The position numbers and the translations under genes were made by a program. Shown in pieces: positions 34,613 through 46,514 of a stretch of DNA of 64,000 nt. Source of the stretch: Sipunculus nudus (lineage: Eukaryota > Annelida > Sipuncula > Golfingiida > Sipunculidae); NCBI GenBank assembly GCA_026874595.1, contig CM049320.1, positions 15,854,488-15,918,487 on the forward strand, read 5' to 3'. The notes under the pieces are model-generated. The model worked only from the letters and a program-made list of their open reading frames with translations, was not told where the DNA came from and made no database searches. Within the stretch, counting starts at the first letter, position 1. The number at the start of each line of letters is the position of its first letter.

Positions 34613-37451
34613 GATCCAAATATTGATACATTTGGACAGAAAACATGATCAATAATAACAAAAAGAAAATTCTTTAGGTACTTATTATAGGCCGCCTGGC
34701 CAGACATTAGATCAGTGAGACATATTCCTGGAAGCATTAACACAGTATTGAACTAGCTCTATCAGAAAGACCGTATTCCCTGTTGATTACAGGGGATTTC
34801 AGTGATAGATGTAACAGATGGGATTCTGATCATATACAAATAGTGACTTGGGGAACAATTTAGTGAATTTAGTGGCACATAGTGGCCTGTTCCAACTAGG
34901 TGATTAACCCACCAGGATTAGCGAACTTAAATCTTTACTCCTCGATCTACTTATAACCGATACGACACGCATAGTAAATAATGTTGGCATTCTACACCTA
35001 ATATCGACATGTGACCACAAGGTGCTTGTTTGGTCAATGTCTTTGAAAATAAAAAATAAGAGCGCCGTATAAAAGAAAAGTTTATTATTTAAAATATTCA
35101 GACTTCATCGGTCTCAAAGAATCTCTAAGCTCAGCTCCCTGGGGGTATCTTTATATATTGTTGATGATGTTTCTGAAATGGCAAATTATTATGAGCAGTT
35201 ATTACTGGAAACTATACATACTTTTGTCCCTAATAAAAAAGTGTGTTTATAGAGGCCAACGATTTACCCTGGATGAATCATGAATTGAAAAAAAATCTAA
35301 TGAAAAACAGAAACAGGCAATGGAAAAGATATGAAAGAACAAGAAATCCTGAACATTTTCAGTCTTTTGAAAAGGCAAGCAATCAAGTGGTCTTAGAAAA
35401 TAGGAAGAATTACAAGATTTATATGGCAGGCATAAACCAAAGATTTATGCACCAGAATACCGAGACCGCTGCGTGGTTAAAACTATCTCGATCTTTTTTT
35501 TAAGAATAAAAAGCTACAAAAGGTACCTTAACCTCAAGCAAGGCAGGCACTTATGGGTTCTTTGTAGCGCAGTGCTGTACGGAGGCCAACGAAGATGTAA
35601 TTTCTGATGACAAGGAATCTATCCCGCCTTGTTCTCACACATTAACAAATGTAAAGTTTTCTGAAAATGAAGTTTAATATGTTTTAAAATCTTTAAGAAA
35701 AAACAAAGCTACTGGTCCAGGGGAAATCGGTAATTTTATTCTTAAAGAAATAACATCTGCAGTTTCAAAACCTCTCACTAAATGATTCATCTCATGCATG
35801 AAGAACGCAACTTTTCCCTCTGAATGGAAAAAGGCACACGTACTTCCTTAGTTTAAAAAAGGTGCCCGGAATATAATTGATAATTATAGGCCAATATCTT
35901 TACTAAATGATATTTCGTAAGTATTAGGAAATTAGAAAGTATTTGTAAATAATAAAATATACGAACATCTAATAATAAATAATCTATTGACTGATATTGA
36001 CTGATAACGGTCTTAAAAACGGGTATGATACCAGACTTATATGCCTCGATGCTTCTAAGGCTTTCGATCGTGTCTGTCATTAAGCATTAATACATAAATT
36101 GAAATCTGTAGGGATTTAAAGTCAATTTCAAAAGTTCCTTGGAAGTTATTTAAGTAACAGAAAACAGTGCGTGATCCTCGAGGGATGTAAATCTAACTAT
36201 ACATGTATGTAAATTTCCTCGAGCTCCACAAGGCTTTATTCTGGGACCGCTCTTATTTATAATTAATACAAATGACATACATATAGGTCTAGAAATGACA
36301 TACATATAGGTCTTCTATTAAGGACCCAGTGATAGGCGCTGAATCACTGAACAGAAATTTAGAACGTGTCAACAAATTGGCCGAACGATGATGCTTGGTG
36401 CTAAATCCGGACAAAACCCAAGAAATTTGCTTCACAAAAAAGGAAGTATAAAATTAATCATCCACCCTTGTTTTTAAATGGGAAAATCCTCAAACAAACA
36501 GACAACTTAACTCATCTCAGTTTTAAAATCAATGGAACTTTGTCTTGGTACGAATATATAAATAACATCTCTCTTAAAGCAAGTAAACGCCTGGGGACCC
36601 TTAAATATTATATATTTCATTTCTTAATGAAAATACTAAATCGTATGTATAAGGCTATGGTTCGTTCCATTTTGGAATATGGTTGTTAAATATTTATGAA
36701 ATGCTCTGCACAACAACAGAACCAAATGGAAAGTATACAGAAGCAGGCAGCAATCATTTGTACTGGAGCATTAACAACTACACCAACAATAAAATTGTTA
36801 ACAGACTTAGGATGGCCATCATTACAAAAACGCAGGGAATTCATGATTGTAACAACGTTCCATCACATGATGAATGGTCATGCATCAGGATACCTTATCA
36901 ATCTGATACCACACATAGTATCTCAACACTCGCAATATAAACTTAGAAATGAGCATAATCTCCCTTTTTTAATTACAGTAAAGCGATGGAGTCTTTTCTA
37001 CCAACTGCCTGTAAATTATGAAATAAACTAACATTGACAACTCGAAGCATTGCTAATACTGAAACAATAAAAAAGTTAAACAAACACTTAAATCAATATT
37101 CAGCACACTTGTCTTTTCATATAAACAGCAGAAACCTTGAGATAATTCTTAACAAACTAAAATACAAGGTTATGTCCCTTGAATCAGTAACTATTCAGTA
37201 GAGGGAAATCTGACACCTTATATTGTAATAGCGACTTGGAACAGGAGCGTGTAGAACACTATATGTTAAAACGCACAAATTATATTAAAACCAGAGAGAA
37301 ACTGTTCAGTGATATCAAGTCACTATATAAGAAATTTGACAATCAGCCACTAATCTTTATAAATTATGTTGCCAACAACAATGAAAGAAATAACTGCTTG
37401 GTACTAATGCTGCTCACTTGTAAAAATGTACCAATGGCATTTCCAAGGTAG
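34613..37451 (+). mobile_element. LINE B, left copy, 5'-truncated and decayed
   Basis: A second non-LTR element, in the same orientation as LINE A and beginning right after its (ATT)n tail. In broken frames it shows late endonuclease sequence (GTYYRPPGQTLDQ at ~34677, ITGDFSDRCNRWDSDH at ~34790, then LLLDL and CDHKVLVWSMS). Next come a basic linker (NRNRQWKRYERTRNPEHFQS), RT blocks (EWKKAHVLP, NYRPISLLND, LDASKAFDRV, FPRAPQGFILGPLL) and a C-terminal domain ending KNVPMAFPR at 37451. Many stops are present. The RT layout is jockey/CR1-like; the clade is an inference. Confidence 0.85.
37236..37451 (+). pseudogene. LINE B C-terminal fragment (left)
   Basis: An open 71-codon stretch, ...YMLKRTNYIKTREKLFSDIK...CLVLMLLTCKNVPMAFPR. 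It is nearly identical to the end of the longer right-arm ORF at 57598-58017, which identifies it as the LINE B tail and not an independent gene. Confidence 0.8.
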
Positions 37452-38180
37452 ATTAGGTAAAATAATTATGAATATAATTATAATATAATTTAAAATGCAC
37501 CAATCGTTTTAGTGTCCTAAAGCAGGAAGATGAAAAGAATTATAAGTAGACAGTCATGCAATTCATGACTTTAGAGTTTATGTGTCAGCACCCAAATATA
37601 TAATTTTATAAGTCCTATAAATTATACGAGGCTTCATATGCATGTCACGGTCCTATCTAAATTTGCTTGCTGGCGCAGTGTACATAATGTATAAGTTACT
37701 CGTGTGCCGTCTCTTCATATTCGCTCTATATGTTATATATGTGCAGGAGAGCAATTATATAGACAAATAGGCTACTTTTGTAATTCTGTTTAAATGAATA
37801 TGTTAAAATCAAGGTATTTGTAGCAGGAACTTAAGGCTGCATCTAAACCTGTCTTCAGCCAGTGACTTAATCCCTGGCCGTGATGACAGGGACGACGACC
37901 TAGTCATGACAGTTAAATATCCGAGCTAGTCTAATAAGCTAATCCTACCATACAAAAATATTTATAACATTGTACATGTTTTATTATTTTTTTATTTAGC
38001 ATTTATTTTTATTATGCTGCTGTCCCTTCTGTTTGCGCACATGTGAGTTTACTTTATCTGTTAATACAATGTACTGCTTTTAAATAAGATGTTACCGTGG
38101 TGTCAACCGATGATATGACAGCTAGCTGTCTCCTTATCTGTTACTTTTATTTTTATTCGAGTTTGAGGGATATTTTGTGT
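37452..38180. other. Arm sequence between LINE B and the PAN fragment (left)
   Basis: Non-coding sequence shared with the right arm (56600-57597, reversed). It holds a single copy of a 57-bp unit at ~37695-37760 that is expanded to about five copies in the right arm. Confidence 0.65.
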
Positions 38181-38412
38181 TACTCACGGGCACTCCGCGT
38201 CACTCTGACTGAGGATTCTGTTGACAGCTGTGACTCCAGTTGAAAGTCAGAAACAAGTCTTCCGGTTCAGGGGTAGGATGACACGTGTCTGTTGATGTCG
38301 GGTCTGCTGTCACTAAGAACGCTGAACAATAGACATGTGTCATCTGGCATCAAACGTTCAACCGATCATAGAACAAGTTCACAACTGCCGTTGTGGAAAA
38401 AATTGACCTCCT
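38181..38412 (-). pseudogene. PAN-domain exon fragment, left-arm copy
   Basis: Read on the minus strand it parallels the 3' part of the PAN exon at about 43960-44200 and the right-arm copy at 56341-56590: 'tgaacttgttctat', 'gatgccagatgacacatgtc', 'cagcgttctt' and the terminal 'gcccgtgagtaa'. It is more diverged than the right-arm copy and its frame is interrupted. It has no lectin exons behind it, so it is a captured or duplicated exon piece. Confidence 0.75.
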
Positions 38413-39455
38413 TACATTTCTATGTTGATTACATTTAGTCAAAATAAATATATTAACCCAATACAAAAACCAACTAACTTCGTCTTAAAGCTTTTCCCTA
38501 GATAATGAATCAAGCAGGTTCATAAGTTATATATCTATATAAGCTAACACTGTAGTATTCTTCATGGTATATCGGTATTATGTTACGTGTTCTGGTATTA
38601 TTTAACGTTTCTGTTCATTAATTTACGTTTCTTTGCATTTTTATAACTCGACTAAAGGTGGAATGTTCGATTCCCCGAATGAGGCTATTTTCTTTTCATT
38701 ATATAATACATTGTTACAGGTGCCCTTTTTGCAACGGTTTTGCATGTGTTTCCTTTATTGTGCGCGGGGGTGCTCCATGCGTTGTTGACATTTGGTTTGT
38801 GTGCCACGCGTAGCTCGTGTTGTAGCGGCCTCGCCTGGCTGGATGTTGCAGGCTCGGTTTAATCAGCATTGGTTGAACCCTGGCGTGTAGATACACAGTG
38901 TTCTTTGTTCAAGTATGTTCTTTGAGCGTGTTTATTATGTTCGAGAAATGGAACGTTCTCGGCTTGAGGTAAAAAGTTATATAACGAGGCTGTGTTTTAA
39001 AGCCGGGAGAGAGGTGAGAAAATATTCTAGCGGACACGGAAGCGTGATAGTCAGTTGTGGGACCTATCCGATTATCCAGTAATTTCAGGGATTATATTAA
39101 TTCTATATAATATATTGCTGCCTGTTTCATTACATTAGACTGTTATTCTCTGAAAAGATTTATGTGGACTGTTCATTCGGTTTATACATTTTAAAGGACT
39201 TGTCGCTGTGACAGTGGTGGTATCCAGTTACTGTGCACTTTGTATAATTTACTGTGTGATTTTATAGTTTTATAGTTTATATGTAATATAAATTTATAGA
39301 TATAGTATATCGTTTATAGTTTTATGTATTCAACAAGATTTCTTCTCCTTTGCATATTTTCTGAAACTGATTTTTATTTCGTTTATTTATTTTTTATTCT
39401 GCTGAATTTAGGTTATATATGCACGGGAATTAGAAATAATCCATAAATTATAACC
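38413..39455. other. Inner end of the left arm, non-coding
   Basis: Matches right-arm sequence 55440-56340 in reverse complement. The last part (39318-39455, 'gtattcaacaagatttcttc' to 'ataatccataaattataac') instead matches 53774-53915 reversed. No coding potential is seen. 'ttcgattcccc' near 38667 resembles a tRNA box B but has no box A partner. Confidence 0.6.
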
Positions 39456-39459
39456 CAAG

Positions 39460-39985
39460 TTTGACCCTTAACATAGCAGGGTAAACAGCAAACCTCCATC
39501 TATTTGCCCTACTTATTTTTATAACTTCTGCGCTAGGTGCAATTTTTCAGACATTTTTCTTTTATGTGGTTGACATAATGCAACAGACTTGGCATATTGG
39601 TATGTCCTTTATCGACATACGTTTAAAACATTATCCCGAAAAGTGTTCATCTGTTTATCAGTCAAAAATTCGACAACTACTCTTAATTAAAAATAATGTT
39701 TTGTCAGACAAATAAATGGTGAGCAGGTCCGGATGTTTGTTGATTGATTGATCATTAAATTAACTATACCATAACTTTAGTCCTATGTTTTGAAGACTTA
39801 AAATTTTCGCAAATCCAAGCACTCTTCATGTCAGAATAAAATGAACCAAGTGCGATGTCTTGTATATATAGAAATGTTGATACCATGTGGCAAATACAGG
39901 GAAATTCTAATAAAAGAAAATACTATTTGTCTAAATCAGGGGATGTAAAATTAGATGGTGGCTAAAAGCGATCAGTCCAAGTTGT
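39460..39985 (+). repeat. Dispersed module Y, copy 1
   Basis: Matches 54515-55250 in the same orientation: 'catagcagggtaaacagcaa' / 'catagcagggcacacagcaa', 'cctccatctatttgcccta', 'tgttcatctgtttatcagtc', and 'accatgtggcaaatacaggg' / 'accatgtgacaaatacaggg'. It is direct, whereas the adjoining arms are inverted, so an independent repeat or a later rearrangement is required. Confidence 0.75.
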
Positions 39986-42653
39986 ACGTTAATGTAATTA
40001 AAAATGTATTATGTAAGGTACAGGAAAATAGTCTCCCTCTTAGAATCGAACATTACAACGCACAGGTGTCTATCGTCACTCATAATGGGTGCCGGAGGAA
40101 ACGTAAAATTATGCATTGCCTAAAATAAAGAGTTCCTCACTCTATATTTTATGAGTCAAAGTTTAATTAATACTTGTCATTATCCATTTTCCTCAAAGTA
40201 TGCAGAGATGCCCTGAGATCATATTGTGATAAATATTGTCATAAACTTTCCTTCATTATTGTGGTTTTATTCAGTTTATTTTGTTGTTCCCAGAATTAGT
40301 GAAAATGTCAATTTCTACAGCACTCTCATACTTCTTGACCGCAGTAACCCACATGAAAACAAATCGACTTATATATTTCAAAAAGAGCTTAATATCAGCT
40401 TTTTATCACAATATGACATAATACGATCCACCTTAGCAAGGTGCGTCCAGGGGTTGTTCTTTGGCAATATACAGACCTCTCAGATATCCTGTACCTCAGT
40501 CAAAGCCGGAATTTTATCTTTATAATTCTTTTAAATATTTTTCCATAAATGCAGATCAATAGTTTCACAATTAAATATGTGCATACACATGCAAAGAAAC
40601 AAAACAGACACGAGGACAGAGATACCCTGGCTAAGAAGTAACCCCATCAATTTGCGAAAGCGAGCGTTGAAAATGCTCAAAAGGCTTATTCTGTTAGAAG
40701 TTAAAGCTCTGTTCATCAATGCCAGGGTCGCCTTTGATCCTGAAAAATAATACAGTTTAGCTGATACATATATGTATCTTATGAATTTGCTTTATTCATT
40801 TTCACAGGGGAGAGCTTCGACATACAGATAGTTGGTTTTTGTATTGGGTTAAAAATATTTATTTTTACTGTAGTAGCTGTTTAGGTTTAAGGTAGATCTT
40901 CTCTGTGTAAGTTGGTTACTTTGCGTTTCTGTACAGTCGCTGAATACTCCTAATATTTTTAGAGGAATAATCAATTATTTGAACAACCGTCCGAGTATTT
41001 TCATCGATACCTTGCATTTTATAATATTCCCGGATGCATTTTTTCAGTTTTACTTTGATCATGTAGAGATGGATGAATACTTGCATTTTTTTTATTTGAG
41101 AAGAATTACAAGGTTTTGCTTGATTGCTGGTCCGTTAACTCGAATGCTCCAAGTTTTGGTCAAGCTTTTTTTTCTGGTGTTACTAGGTTTCTAGCAGTAG
41201 AATTAAAGGAATTTGCAAAATACATTTTAGTTTTTTATGTTTTTAATTGGTCAGAAAATATTTCTTATATAAACAAGAAATACAACTGGTTATGTCATAG
41301 AACTTTGACTGAATTTCACAAAAATCTGATTGTACGCAATTGCCCCTTCCAGTCAGTTCAGTTAATTTCAATAAATTTCAACATGGAATCCGCGACACCC
41401 AGGCATTAAGTTCGTAATCCTTTATGTCACGCACTCTTGAAGCATTTGATGTGTCGAGGCATGTAAACTCTGCAATCTAATTAATGCAAACATTCGCCAA
41501 TTACTTATTCGGACAATGTTCCCCGGTTCATTGTACAGAAGACACTATATATATTTTAATATTCCTGGCTGAAGTCCCGAAATCTGGTTATATTTCAAGT
41601 GTTTACACGACAGCATCCAATCAGCAGCTGTCAAATGAGGCTGGTTTGCATGCGACCAATGAACTTAAATGTCATAAGTAGGTCTGAAATGTTGTAAATG
41701 TAGATTGACTTCTCATGTTTTTAAATAATTCTGTTGCTTAAATAAAGTGTAAGGTAGATATCTATTTACCTTAGTGAAAATTAAGGTCCTTTAACCCTCT
41801 ACCGTACGTTGTAATTGTTTCCCTAGATATGTAACTGACTAAAATATTCATAGCAAAAACATGTGAACATGAGGGGATGAACCAAACTATAGTGTGATGT
41901 TGTTAAAATTTTCATAGAAAAAACATGTATACATGAAGGGATGAAACGCACTATATTGTGTGATGTATAATCCACCTGTCTGGACGACAGGTTATAACTT
42001 ATGGATTACTTAAACTCCCTTGCATATAAAAACCTGAAATCCAGAGGACTTAAACATAAGTGATAATACATAGCATTCTTATCGTATGAATGCCTTTATC
42101 TCCACGTAATACACAGTGAGGCCAAAAGGCCGCGTAACAATCCATTTATAAACAATAAAAGCAAATATGTATTAGGACACAGAAGATCAAGTGGGAATAT
42201 GACATACGGCCATCATAAATATGACTATTGTCCCAGAATAGAATACAGATACTTTGACACAAAGTTTAGCTTTTCAGGACATATATAATTTATGAATCTG
42301 TGATATCCATATTCAGAAGAGAAAGCTTTAGGACACAGATACTTTTGGTGATGCATTGAGTCCAGACGTCAAATTTCAAGTGTATAAAAGTTGCAAACTA
42401 GAAATCAATAAAGTTATTTGTTTCTGAAAGCAATTCACTGACACACAAGACATTGATCAATCTGTGACTGCTTAAAGTATATTAGCAGGAGTTCACTACG
42501 ACAGTTCTACGGAAACAGCAGAAAGGGCATGGTCTTGAAAGGCCTCAAAACTAACTGAAGAGTGGCTTTCAATGGAATAACTCCTCGACTAGACAGAGAT
42601 TAAACATCTACGTGTACCTTGAATGGCGAGATCTTACGCAAGTTTGACTAAAA
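39986..42653. other. Spacer upstream of the lectin-like gene
   Basis: No supported exon is seen. A two-copy ~75-bp tandem duplication lies at about 41838-41985 ('aaaatattcatagcaaaaac' / 'aaaattttcatagaaaaaac'). Sequence at 41990-42055 ('ataacttatggattacttaa') resembles 53774-53830. The promoter and 5' UTR of the lectin-like gene probably lie in the last few hundred bases; I could not define them. Confidence 0.45.
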
Positions 42654-42693
42654 ATGCTTAACCGAGCGCTACTATTTGTTCTTTTATTTGCAG
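42654..42693 (+). CDS. Candidate signal-peptide exon of lectin-like gene
   Basis: ATG followed by LNRALLFVLLFAG, a typical short secretory signal peptide, then a strong donor CAG|GTGAGA at 42694. A phase-1 signal-peptide exon is the usual start for molluscan secreted lectins. The phase does not match the open frame of the PAN exon downstream (43800 start needs phase 2). Either an exon is missing between them, the sequence has an indel, or the gene is broken. The same 'tttatttgcag' could also act as an acceptor, so this call is tentative. Confidence 0.5.
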
Positions 42694-42701
42694 GTGAGAA
42701 A

Positions 42702-42703
<2 letters not shown>

Positions 42704-42760
<57 letters not shown>
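42704..42760. repeat. (TA)n microsatellite
   Basis: Pure TA run of about 57 bp, starting 10 bp after the candidate splice donor. Confidence 0.95.
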
Positions 42761-42763
<3 letters not shown>

Positions 42764-43799
42764 CTATTTATTAATTATTACAGGTGACAGCTAGCAAGTT
42801 AATAGACATGCATATGTAAACTGGCTTATTCTATTACCCTGACACTTTATGAGGAAATCTGTAAAATATCTGTGTAAATAACCTCACAGTTATCTATGAA
42901 AAAGCACCTGTCAGATATTTGTCAGATTCCTTAGCACCAGGTAAAAAGCGAATATAAATAAAAATAATTATGGCAAAACTAATATTGTTGAACTAATAAA
43001 ACTGTATGATCAATATGTTTACATAAGCATATCAATGATAATAATTTGATCCATTACTAAGAAATTGAGATGATTGCTAAAATATGCCGGTTATAAAATA
43101 TGCCTATTTTAGTCTTATCCCAACGATAAAAGTATACAAGGTCAACACGCAGAGTGGATTAAATGGCAAAGTATTAGAAAATTGATGACTTTCTATTCAA
43201 AAAGGACCGATTCCCGTGAAATTTGTTTACTACATGCGTGACTCGACTTTAACAATATTCAACCGGCCACTCCCCCCGCTGTTGACCTACCAAGTGCGCC
43301 CATCGTGAGCATCAGCTACATTGTCTTACCAATCAACTCATTTCAACATTCATTCTAATATGTATTGGTTCCCAAATCTGTAGTCGGTTACTTGTGTCAC
43401 TTGTAATTTTATTTTCTATTAGGGCGACTTTGTGACATATATTTTTAACGCTGTGTATTGCAATAAATATCTACTTTGCAACACAGATTTATTCAGCATG
43501 TTAACTCTGGACATTACCACAATTGTGCTTATTTGACGGCCGCAATAACTTCGATGTTTAAACAAGGTATACTTGCAGATGCTTTTAATTCCGAAGAGGA
43601 AATATCAATTTCCCGGATGTCTGTTGGTCAACCACAAGAACGCAAGTTAACCTTTTTAAAAAGGCTAGGTTTTGACCGAAAGCATGATTGTCTGTTCACA
43701 GGAAATACCGCATATATTATTCTTAAAATCTATAGGGTTCAATAAACGGTATGATTTACTGATCAGCAACAGCTGCCAGTCTAAATATTCTGCTTTCAG
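42761..43799. other. Probable intron 1 of the lectin-like gene
   Basis: AT-rich. The section at 42985-43110 ('ttgttgaactaataaaactg', 'tatgatcaat') resembles 53895-54010. A 43476-43745 ORF lies here but has no recognised domain and no phase-compatible splice sites; I do not call it. The stretch ends at the acceptor 'aaatattctgctttcag'. Confidence 0.45.
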
Positions 43800-44197
43800 A
43801 AACCACTGCGGTTTCTACAATCGAGCAAAACTATCACATACGTGGGAACAAGCGAGCTCTGGCAAACGAGACTTTGAAATATCAGCTAAATCTGCTCGAG
43901 TTCTACTTGAAGCCTCTTCCTGTTTGACCAAATGCAATCAACTTCGGAAATGCAAGGAGGTCAATGTGTACCACAACAGCACGTGCGAACTTGTTCTATC
44001 ATCGGTTGAACGTATGATGCCAGATGACATTTGTCTATCGTTCAGCGTTCTTGGTGGCGACAGACCCGTAGGGAGAGAATCCGACACCAAACGACACCTG
44101 TCAGCAAGCTCCAGAACCAGTAGACATGTTTCAGCTGACGTTATATCTGGTGGACAGCTGTTAACGGAATCGTCTTTCAGGGTTACGCGGATTGCCC
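43800..44197 (+). CDS. PAN/apple-domain exon of a secreted lectin-like protein
   Basis: The acceptor is 'ctgctttcag' (AG 43798-43799) and the donor CCC|GTAAGT is at 44198. The exon stays open throughout. The pattern ISAKSARVLLEASSCLTKCN, QLRKCKEVNVYHNSTCEL is that of a PAN/apple module: residues before the first Cys, CxxxC, then C and a late C-x-L, with hydrophobic beta strands. A Ser/Arg-rich linker follows (LGGDRPVGRESDTKRHLSAS). The exon ends in phase 1, which fits the lectin exon. Partial copies of its 3' half lie at 38181-38412 (-) and 56341-56590 (+). PAN modules bind proteins or sugars; no specific ligand can be inferred. Confidence 0.7.
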
Positions 44198-44466
44198 GTA
44201 AGTAAAACGAAATGTCCATTGAACACAGATTAAATATGTTCCTAACAGACACGATAACTTTTTATATTATCATCTGTCGGCAACTGCATTCCTCTTTCTA
44301 AAACTAACCTTTCTGAGATATATATTGATGTGTTTAGAAGTTCGGGAACGAAGAAGAAAACAAAAATAAAATAAAATAAAGAATAAGGCGTTCAATGTAT
44401 CACTTTACCAAAGATACAAATCATGTTCGGCGATTATTGATTGAACTTCTTCATTCGAACGTTCAG

Positions 44467-44669
44467 GGTGTCCTCTTGAATTCGACCACTTTCTCCATAT
44501 AAAGTATAAAGGGCCATCTGGTTCTTGCTACAAGTACTTTGAGGCAGGAGTGACCAGATTTGTGCCGTTCGTTTATGTGAAGGGGACTTCGGGTATCTTC
44601 TCAGTATAGAGACCAGAGAAGAGCTGTCTCATATCGTCTCAATCATAAAGAAAGTAAACGGAGAGAAAG
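44467..44669 (+). pseudogene. C-type lectin-like domain, first half, with a frame break
   Basis: The acceptor 'gaacgttcag' ends at 44466, and the phase-1 join gives CPLEFDHFLHIKYKGPSGSCYKYFEAG, the CP...SCY start of a C-type lectin-like domain. In the same exon, but one base out of frame, the expected continuation is CAVRLCEGDFGYLLSIETREE, then LSHIVSIIKKVNGEKG, ending phase 1 at the donor GTAATA. The break lies between about 44545 and 44561. The first frame as given hits a stop at about 44608. Everything else is well preserved, so this is either a recent pseudogene or a single-base sequence error. Confidence 0.75.
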
Positions 44670-44965
44670 GTAATATTCTGCATACTACATAAAACGTCAA
44701 GTTTTGTTATCAGTATAGGGATGCTATTCCCCTGGCCGGTGAGTATCACTGTGTGACACATTGTCGGGGTTGGATACGACACGCATAGAATGTGTCGGCT
44801 AGGAATCGTCCAATAATTTGAGAATGCTGGGTTTGTTGACATCCAAAATATATATGCACTGCCTTAAACATAAGATCATGTCGTCGTTTTGATGTTCCCG
44901 ATAGGTGTCATAAAGCAGTAAGTTTTTTGTGACATATTAATCCTTATCTAATTATCTGCTTATAG

Positions 44966-45183
44966 CTTCATGTATCTGGACATCTATATATTCTGTTTTG
45001 AATACCATGTGGGTATGGGGAGGCAGCAAGACGGTTATCAACTTTTCTTCACTGGGGATGAAGTCTATCTTTAGAAACAGTATAGGTGCTTACCTAATCC
45101 TGACGACGGATGGCGCTCTCATAATGAGATATCAAACACAGCTTTGTCCCGTGGTCTGCGACGTAGAGACTCTCTTTGGCTGA
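44966..45183 (+). CDS. C-type lectin-like domain, second half, terminal exon
   Basis: The acceptor is 'tatctgcttatag' (AG 44964-44965). The phase-1 join fits the second frame of the preceding exon. The product reads CIWTSIYSVLNTMWVWGGSKT...AYLILTTDGALIMRYQTQLCPVVCDVETLFG, with stop TGA at 45181. The WVWGGS strand and the terminal C-x(3)-CDVE match the end of a C-type lectin-like fold. The calcium/sugar motifs EPN/QPD and WND are not recognisable, so sugar binding of the classical kind is doubtful. Confidence 0.7.
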
Positions 45184-45594
45184 AAACTGGAACTTGAAGT
45201 CATATTTTGTTTTGAAGCTGGACAGGTTTGCTTCATATATACACATGGAGCACTCGTGCTTATAAGGACATGTTGAAATAAGGACGATTGTCTCTCTGTA
45301 GCTGTCCGACTGTCTGTTGCTTTGTCAGGATTTCCGCCTTTGTATTATCTTTTTAAACCAACACAGTCTTAGTGATTTCCTAAATAAAAGAAAAACATTA
45401 TCTATTATTATAGAAAGAGGAATATCTATCTTCTTGCCTTTTTGTAAGTTATTGAGAAAGCAGGAGTTTCGAAGTCTATTTTTCCTTTCATATTTGTACA
45501 GTGCATACACTCAAAAATTTATATTTATATGCGATTTATATTTATATGGTTCGTATGAGTACTTGAAATGTGGTCACAACATGAAAACACATTG

Positions 45595-45650
<56 letters not shown>

Positions 45651-46010
45651 TACCTAATTTACTACATAATATGGTGCACAAATATTTTTTAAAAGTGGTG
45701 AATACATTATTATCAATAGATCTATTTAGCAATACCACCCTCCCCCCCCCCCCCGCCCCCGCACCAAGTTGTGACTCTGTGTTACTTGATTGTAACTCGA
45801 AACTTGATTTATCTAGCGAACAGCACATGAAACTACTGCAAAGTAGGCCTACTTGTTGCTGTTTGTCCAGCATCTGGTCTACATTTTGGAACATTAAAAT
45901 TAAAGAAGTTTGGTGTTTGTTATCATGTATTTAACTCCCTTGTATATTACCAGACATCCCTGCAATTATACCATTCATACTAACATGAAATATCAATGTA
46001 TACAAGAATT
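45184..46010. other. Region downstream of the lectin-like gene, with a (TA)n run
   Basis: A (TA)n microsatellite lies at 45596-45647 and a C-rich run at 45738-45762. A 205-codon + ORF from 45317 passes through the TA run and shows no domain, so I do not call it. The word 'gaaatgtggtcacaac' at 45566 resembles the hairpin word of the 25.5-28.2 kb element but is isolated. Confidence 0.5.
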
Positions 46011-46092
46011 CATCCTAAGCAGGATTCAAACCTGCAATCTCAAGATCAGGAGTCCAATTAATATGTAAGTAACTGTGCCATGGAGGACAAGA
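46010..46092 (-). repeat. tRNA-like sequence, probable SINE head or tRNA pseudogene
   Basis: On the minus strand there is a good box B with a perfect 5-bp T stem, 'gcagg-tttgaat-cctgc', and an approximate box A 'tggcacagtta' starting at 46082 and running downward. The acceptor stem does not pair well and the anticodon loop is irregular. A working tRNA gene is unlikely. Confidence 0.45.
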
Positions 46093-46514
46093 TACCAGCT
46101 GGGGTGATTTTGGTTTATTTTCATTTTGTGAAGCACCTTCTGCCAAGTAATGGTGGAACTATTCCTTTGATTTTACACTGATATATAATAAAAGGGGGGG
46201 GGGATTCCCATCCTCACACCCATTCTATCAGGGGACCCCTCCTCGTGTAATATAATGTACCATAGTCCAGATATGCCAAAGTCCATATGGGGAATTTAAT
46301 AATATTACAGTATTTGCAAGGAATAACAATTTATGAGACATCTGTTTCCCAAATTTCATAAAATGGCCCAATGAACATACTCATTTTTGTAGCCCTGCAT
46401 GGCTGAATACAAGGCCAGCAGTGAAAATGTTATATATGTATACCCTGCTGACTGAAAAATCTGTGTGTAAGCTGTGGCCTGCTCACTTGGGCAGGTGACG
46501 GGCTTGATAGGTCA

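Larger units (their letters stand above)
31136..39455 (+). repeat. Left arm of a large inverted duplication
   Basis: The sequence aligns in reverse complement with 55440-64000. The outermost visible match is 'gatcactatacagttattct' (left, from 31145) against the last 30 bases of the window. Inner matches include 'cggacacggaagcgtg', 'ttcgattccccgaatgaggc' and 'gactgttcattcggtttata'. An inner tail at 39318-39455 instead matches the reverse complement of 53774-53915. The arm holds LINE A, LINE B, a PAN-exon fragment and unclassified DNA. The copies differ by frequent substitutions, indels and microsatellite length, so this is not a simple assembly mirror. Confidence 0.9.

Noticed and set aside
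43476-43745. 89-codon ORF as a lectin-gene exon
   Set aside because: No recognisable domain is seen. Available acceptors give phases that do not join to either neighbour, and the PAN exon acceptor downstream is much better.
45317-45934. 205-codon + ORF
   Set aside because: It runs straight through a (TA)n microsatellite and a poly-C run, with no domain similarity. It lies downstream of the lectin-like stop.
46010-46092. Functional tRNA gene
   Set aside because: The T arm is perfect, but the acceptor and anticodon stems do not pair acceptably. A SINE head or pseudogene is more likely.
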